A stretch of DNA of 64,000 nucleotides. Origin: Lenzites betulinus (taxonomy: Eukaryota; Basidiomycota; Agaricomycetes; Polyporales; Polyporaceae). Shown piece after piece: positions 57,808 to 64,000 of the stretch (position 1 is the first letter of the stretch; every line of letters begins with the position of its first letter). Under the pieces are notes generated by a model that was not told the DNA's origin, did not search any database, and saw only the letters and a program-made list of their open reading frames with translations. The DNA lies in the NCBI GenBank assembly GCA_022264855.1, contig JABYQU010000005.1:434001-498000 (forward strand), written 5' to 3'. The position numbers and the translations under genes were made by a program.

Positions 57808-60800
57808 TCAGTCCAGCGACCGCCGCCCGAGCAGCATCGTAATCTCCCGCCGCTCCTGCAGCCACGCGGGGAAGCTCGCCTCGTCCGACTTGCCCTCCCG
57901 CATCTCAATTAGGTAGTTTGCAAATACGATCAGCGTCCCGTAGCGGTACCTGGAGAACAGCGGCATCGGACACGGCCCCGGGAGGTCAGCAATCAGACAC
58001 CATCTGCACAGAACGAGGCGCCATACAAGTAGTTCACGCCGATGTCCATCAACTTGCGATGCTTTGCGCTGCCCTTCTCGCACGCCTCGACCTTGAGCTT
58101 GTAGCTGTTTATACGTCGCATCCAGGACACGATCAGTCTTTCGGTCCCAAGTGGAGTGAAGACAGTGAAACGCACTCGTAGATCGCTTTGCGCAGGTTCT
58201 GGACATCCTGCATCTGGTCAATCGCCCGGTCGGTCAGGCGCTTCGCCAACTTGCCGTGCGAGAGCACGCTGACGAGTTGCAGGATGACTTTGTATTCGCC
58301 TGCGAACAATGCATCAAGAGTTGAGCGGACATGGCCGAACGATCAAACGGCTCACCCTGCAAGTACGCCTCCTCCTCTGACGGCCCATCAATCGAGTCGT
58401 ATTGCTCAAGAGTATTGGCACCCCTCTCTTCTGCGTCCTGCAGCATCTGTTCTCGTTCGTGCTCCCATGTGGTAGCCGTGGCGATGAGACAGGCGGTTAC
58501 CATGCCTGTGGTCGTGCGCCCACGTCCCATCTGACAGTTGAACACGAAGTCCGAGCCCTGCCCGCTCTGGAGGCCGGAGCGCATGCGCGTAAGCAGCTGC
58601 GTGAACACACCCGGCAAAGGCGCCTGTTCGTCAGTCTAAAGAGAGCGTCAGTAATATGCAGGAGCAGCCTCGGCCATGAGGCAAAGACAACGTACAACAG
58701 CCACCCGGTCATAGTCCACCTGCGGTGAATTCAGCGCTGACATCACTGTGCATGCAGGAACGCCGACGGACCTTGTACCCTTCCTTCACCATTAGGTTGT
58801 ACACATCCCGCGGTGTCATGATGTCCGTTTCCTCCACCTGCTCCCAAATAGGGATGATCGAGAACACGCCGGGGCGTTCCTCGACCTCGTCATGCAACAG
58901 GATGCGACCCTCGCCCGCGCGTACTTCGTACAAAACATCGCGCTTGAGGCTCTCCTCCATCGCCTCCACCACCGCAGTTGTAACGCCGGTCGCTCTATAA
59001 CGGCTCCCGTGAGAAAGCGGCAAGACACTGCCGCTTGACATGACTTACTCGACGTTCTCGAGAGGTTTGTCCACAAGGCGCAGCACATGCGGACGCCCCG
59101 CAACGTAAATCACCGGTTCCTGGCATTTGATGAGCATGCATGCAGTATAAAAAGGTCGAACGCGCTCACCTCTCTCAGTGATGTCCAGTAAACCCAGTGG
59201 CTGCCCTCCGGATGAGCATTCACCCGCTGCAGTGCCCTCCTCAATCTACACAGGTGTCAGCAAAGATAGGATTGTGCATGCATGTTTTCTTACCCCTCCA
59301 CTGTGGGCATGCCGCTGCGATTCGTTCGTTAGCTTGTGTAGTTCTTTACCAGGTGGGTTTATTCGTACCTGCCACACACCCATTTGTCCTCCTCCTGAGC
59401 GGGCACAAAGTCGATCGCATCCGTGGGTTCAATTGGCGTAGACACGGGCGAAGAAACAAGCCGCAAAGCAAGCGGCACCCGCCTAAAGTTGGGCGCGCCA
59501 TCTATCCGCCTAACCAGAAGCCATCAGCCCTGAGCCTGTGCATATAATTAGAAACCTGTGTTCTGGGAGAAAACTCACTCAGGCAAGCTCATCTTCTGCA
59601 AGTTCGAGAAGAAGTCGCTCTTGAGAATCGTTGAGGCGGAGAGGATGTTCCCCGAGCGGTTCGCGACAACCTGCAGCACCTCGTCCGGGAGCGGGGTACC
59701 CTCCGTAACGTCGACGCGCTCAAGCGGCTTGAGGGTGTTGAGGTTGAGGTCCTCGGACATGAGCTCCTTCTCGAACGTTTTAATCACTGTTTAGAATCAG
59801 AATCAATATCCTCGTCCCATGCGGACGTCCGAGCCCACGAACATACCTGGGCGCTCCTTGACGAACGACTCGAACGACTCGTGCGTCTGCATCGTGTCTG
59901 GCTCCGCCGATTGCAGGTACGCCTGGAAGATGATGAGCTCGAAGTACCTTCGGAGGTTCTGCAGCCCGCGGTGGGCCTGGAGCCGCCGCTGCCGCTCATC
60001 GGGTGCTTGCTCTGCGCGGGCCCGCGCCTCCTCGATGACATCGCGCAAGTTCAGCACTTCAGAGCACTTGTCGATGGCGTCGTCGACGGCTTGCTTGACC
60101 TTGGGCCCCTTACGGATCACGCGGAGCAGGTCTGGCACCATTCTCAGCAGGACAATGTAAAAAGGGGTGGTGAAAACTTACTGTTAATGATCTGGTACGA
60201 GTGGCGGGGCGTGTGCTGTGGAACTTGACCGTCGAAGGGCGGCATAGAAAGCGACCGCTTGAGCGGTCCAGGAGTTGATGGGTCTCTGAGGCGGGTTGCT
60301 CTAGCGAGCCATTGCTTGATGAGCAAAAGGATGACCTGCGTACCAAGTTTGATCAGCGAGCTGTCAATCGGTACCTGCAGAGGACTGTTCTACCGCGGTC
60401 AGTGTACTGCGTCCACGGCCCAGCTGGCAGTTTATCACGATTGGCGCCTCGGAGGCGTTGCAACGAATCATGACCTCGATGAGCTCGCTCAGGTCAGAGA
60501 AGTCGGGGGGACGTTCCGCCGTAATAGGGATGCGGGCGTATCCGAGCTCAACGCCTTCTGTGACGTGCCTACGTTCCGCCATGACATCCTTCAGCACCAT
60601 GATGTTGTCGCTCTCGACCTCTTCCCAAATGGGAACCACAGAACCGTCAGGCGCCTCCGTGTGTAACAATAGTCTGTTCAAGGGTGAGCTGTGAAACATA
60701 TTATGATGCTGAATGTGTGCTCACCGGCCACCAAACGCGTTCAGTTCGTTCACGACATCGTCACGGAGCCTCTCCTCTAGCATCTCCAGACGACTTGCCG

Positions 60801-63800
60801 ATATGCCACCATAGTCTACACGAGTGATATGATCAATACAGGAGAAGATCTCGCTGTAGTGACCACAAACCTTTCATGTTACGCAGCGAGAATCGCTCTC
60901 GCCGCAGACAATAAGGAGCGCCATTGACATATACGATAGGCTCCTCGCGCAGCGTGATCCACATAATCCGGGAGGCTTCCGGATGGGCAGCCTGTACTCT
61001 CCGCACAACCTCGTCGACAGCCTCCAACGTCGGTTGACCCAGGGCATATATGTTCGTGCCGGGGATGTTGCGGAAGTTGATGGCACCACGAACACCATGC
61101 GCGACATGGGTGGAGCGACTAAGCCACTGGTCAGACTTGAGGAGCGTCCTGATACAAACATTGCAATCGGTCGCTGTGAGTTCACCCTAGACGATGCATG
61201 CGTACCCTTCTCGGAGAATGATACCGCTGCGGTTCTATCGATTATGTATAAGTGACGGGTCTAGCACTGGGAAGCCTTGACATTTACCTTCACGACATGG
61301 TCTGAGTACTCGTCTCCCAGAATCTGCCCGCCTGCAATGGTGAGATCGCCTTGCTGCCCCGTGAGGAGGGCTCGGTCTGCTGCACCAGTCCTTGAAAGGA
61401 CAGAGAGGTCGTTGACGGGCGCGAAGACATTGAGCCTCGAACCGTGAGACTTGCGCAGGAATGTGACCTGACTGGAGACTGGATTAGTTGGCACAATTGA
61501 CTCCAGGTCATCTATACATACGTCCAGATCTCGCTTCTTGGCTGAAAGTGCAGCATGCTTAGCTTCACTTCCAATCCACAAGCAATATTATTCGGGCAAA
61601 GACGTACCTTCAGCCAGTCGGCGAAACTCTGCCTGAAATCGTCCGCCATCTCGACGTAGTTAGCAAAGGCAATTGCGAAGAAGCTTACGCGCCGGAAATT
61701 AGCAACAGCCAGAGTTAGTATTAGCGACTGTACTCACTACTTCTCGAGGGACTTGACAGCTTTGTTCAGATACTTGTCACGTTCGTTGTCGTCCACAGCG
61801 TGTGTGAGCGAATACTTGATCCTGTTGGTAAAGATGTCCTCTCGCAAATTGACCACATGGTCGCCTGGGTTCTCTGCATCAGTACCCAGCACTTCGTGAC
61901 GCAGATGCAAAAACTCGTCGAACGCACAGACGTCAATAACCTTGTCGACAAGCTTTTTCGCCTTGGTGCCATGTTCCAAACAGCCAAGCAAACTCAGGAC
62001 GACGCCGAAGTTGCCCATGTACGCCTTCCGAAGCGCCTCTAACAGCGAGGGGTGGGTCAGTAGCAGTTCAATCGCCGACTGTGAGTTCTTCGTGTCAAGT
62101 TCTGTGATTAAACAATCAGGATCCAGTACCACACAATGTCAATTTGCGGCGTACGCTGTTGGAGGATGTAAGTGATTCGCAAAAGCGACCGATTCATGTC
62201 TTGCTGTGCGCTTGCTTGCTCGAGTGCCTGCATGATTTTGGCATTCGTTGGCTGGAGGAATCTGTCAATTCCGGCGTTGTGGGAAATCACGACCAACTTG
62301 GCGAGGACTTACAGGCTGAGCTGGGTTTGACGGCTGTGAAGTGAGTGGTCAGCATCTGGCAGCATGTCTTACCTGGAGGGAACCTACAGTGCTGAGGCCG
62401 GATCTCGAGCCAGCAGACCTGGCCGCATATGGATCTTCCAGCCCGCGGTCAAGCAACTGCTTTCTGCGAACTATGCATGCTGCAACCATAGCGAATGTTG
62501 TGCGTACAGCACCCATACCGCAATTGAACACCAAGGCGGTGGAGAGCGGGTCGGTCTCCTTGATGACACGCAGATATGCATCCAGGTAGTTGTCCTAGCG
62601 GGAACCGTATCAGCATCGAGACGCATGTGAACGCTACCTCTGTACCGACCTCAATAGGGCGATCGGGAGAGATTGGTATACTACGAGGAGGTTAGCCAGA
62701 TTGTTTCCGCGACCGACAGAACTTACCGGTGGTACTGTAGTGTATAATGAGCGAATCAAACAGCAGCAATAGATCACGGGGACTTACTTCGACGTTCCAG
62801 CCATCTTTACGCATGTTCTCCATTAGCTCTCGCTGTGTTCTGACATTACCAGTGTCCACAGCGGTCCATGTCGGCAGGATGGCGCCTTCACCTTCGTCGA
62901 CGTCCGTGGCTATGGTACCCCTATTCAGCTTGCCGCTTGTGCACCCCCGCATAAACACCACTAACCGACTTCATTATGGGTCAAAACTAGACCGCCATAC
63001 CTACCAACACAGGTCACTTCTCATGTTCCGTCAGGGGATATCTGAACTCACTTGTTAGCTTCAGCAAGAATGTCATTCTTGAGGCGATTCTCGATATCCT
63101 CGAGATTCTCCGCGCGGTCAGACAGCTTCAGAGTCCTTCTGGGCTCTGAAGCATCGCGCAGGACGAATGGACGTCCGGATATATAAACTTCGGGACGAAT
63201 GGGTGTAAATCAATGTTGCATTCTGAGGGTATGGACAGAAGAGCGAGCAGGTGCTAGCACTTGTTCACCACGACAAGCTGTCGAGTGTTTGCGGTCATGC
63301 CTGAATGGGAAACGTACCTATTGGTTCTTCTCGAGTGCAGAACCAGACGACCCGGGTAGGGTTAGGTATGTTGGGTCGGCAACGGAGGACCGACAAGATG
63401 GCTCGTAGACCTTGGGTGCGCGGCTGGGCTACACCATACACATTCAAGTTCCCTTGCCTCGGTGCTCTGAAATTAGGAGCACCATGTACGTTGATGTCGA
63501 GGTCGAGGGCTCGGCCTGCAGACGCCATCAATCTGAATCCAACTAAATCACAAGTACCATGATGCGCCGTACCTGAAGGGTAGTGATCGGTCTTAAGAAT
63601 GAATCCGCGGGAGAGAACACTCCCTGTCCGCGTCTTCACGATGGATGGTCCAGAGCGTTGTAGTTGGGGCATGAGGTCCAGAGGGGGCGTATCTGCGATA
63701 CCTATGGCATCGGCCACTGAGCTACTTAAGACACGGTGTCGCAGATCTTCCTCGACAGTTCGGCGCTGGACGGCGGATCCAGGGGGTACTTGCGGAGGAG

Positions 63801-63861
63801 CAGAGGCCGAACGTTGCTCATTTTGGAGGGCGCCGCTCGGAGCGCTACTATTCAAAGACAT
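57808..63861 (-). CDS. Paladin-like protein with three PTP-like phytase modules
   Basis: Twenty-nine exons: 63861-63573, 63515-63318, 63187-63052, 62920-62788, 62734-62727, 62680-62638, 62594-62373, 62333-62313, 62251-62155, 62101-61738, 61683-61608, 61541-61522, 61471-61288, 61135-60871, 60815-60725, 60688-60394, 60335-60182, 60131-59847, 59786-59579, 59509-59369, 59314-59294, 59245-59170, 59119-59049, 58994-58772, 58719-58696, 58635-58356, 58299-58176, 58104-58027, 57949-57808. They sum to 1422 codons plus stop. Three modules repeat the order GAPNFR (or GAINFR), REEPIVY, an IPIWE-type strand (module 1: ILPTW) and a P-loop: CGMGAVRTT (Cys about 294), CQLGRGRST (about 802) and CQMGRGRTT (about 1249). 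All three keep CX5R. Animal paladin (PALD1) and bacterial phytases share this fold; paladin has been linked to phosphoinositide dephosphorylation. Substrate here is unknown. Helical inserts separate the modules. Exon 5 is only 8 nt. Confidence 0.88.
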
Positions 63862-64000
63862 AGATTTCGGAACTTGTTTCTCCGTTCAGCGGTGCGGGAG
63901 GTGGAGAGATGGGAAGAGGTGTCGCAGGGAACGACGGAGAGCAAGAAGAGGAAATACGCCTGACAGCCTTGGCAGTACTCTCTAACGCCCGAGTCAGCGC
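63862..64000. other. Upstream flank of the paladin-like gene
   Basis: Only 139 bases to the window edge. They lie upstream of the start codon on the minus strand; the pyrimidine-rich stretch near 63900-63960 (minus-strand reading) would suit a 5' untranslated region. An earlier coding exon beyond the window cannot be ruled out. Confidence 0.4.

Overview
The window looks like a GC-rich nuclear contig from an Agaricomycete (basidiomycete) fungus. Evidence is the very high intron density with introns mostly of 45-60 nt (GT..AG, with CTGAC/CTAAC-like branch points), a fatty acid synthase that is one fused beta-alpha chain, and an acyl-CoA-binding protein, VTC1, Sis1 and Dbp5 of fungal type. Assignment below class level is not supported. 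No prophage, plasmid, CRISPR or bacterial operon is present. All splice models were made by eye and checked by codon phase; lengths are the sums of the proposed exons.

Layout, left to right: a tandem PH-domain protein cut by the window edge (minus, 1-1799); a 3.7 kb stretch with no recognised gene; a tentative 156-aa gene (minus, 5452-6038) head to head with acyl-CoA-binding protein (plus, 6161-6725); a kelch-repeat single-pass membrane protein (minus, 8926-12208); a Sis1/DNAJB-type J-protein (minus, 12786-14087) head to head with VTC1 (plus, 14465-15428). Then comes a 6.7 kb stretch without a convincing gene, a small NTF2-like protein (minus, 22098-22548), another 2.2 kb blank, the mRNA-export helicase Dbp5 (minus, 24782-27366) head to head with a Pof1-type NMN adenylyltransferase (plus, 27673-28677), and the 22-exon fused fatty acid synthase (minus, 28926-42051).

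Beyond that are a possible decayed gene (43018-43437), an RUS/DUF647 protein with a mitochondrial-type leader (minus, 43802-45540), a 4.4 kb accessory stretch holding two clusters of a palindromic repeat, a long disordered protein of unknown function (plus, 49950-53524), a blank, a mucin-like single-pass membrane protein (minus, 55773-57332) and a three-module paladin-type phosphatase-like protein with 29 exons (minus, 57808-63861).

The recognisable genes are housekeeping: lipid synthesis and acyl-CoA handling (fatty acid synthase, ACBP), polyphosphate/vacuole (VTC1), NAD synthesis, protein folding, mRNA export and phosphoinositide/inositol-phosphate signalling (PH protein, paladin-like). They are not a pathway cluster. 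The most distinctive items are the single-chain fatty acid synthase, whose ketosynthase Cys-His-His spacing matches the yeast enzyme; the paladin-like protein with three intact CX5R loops; coding microexons of 8 and 10 nt; two GC-AG introns; and the twin palindromic repeat clusters at 46.3 and 47.4 kb that bracket a spliced-looking, non-coding-looking unit.
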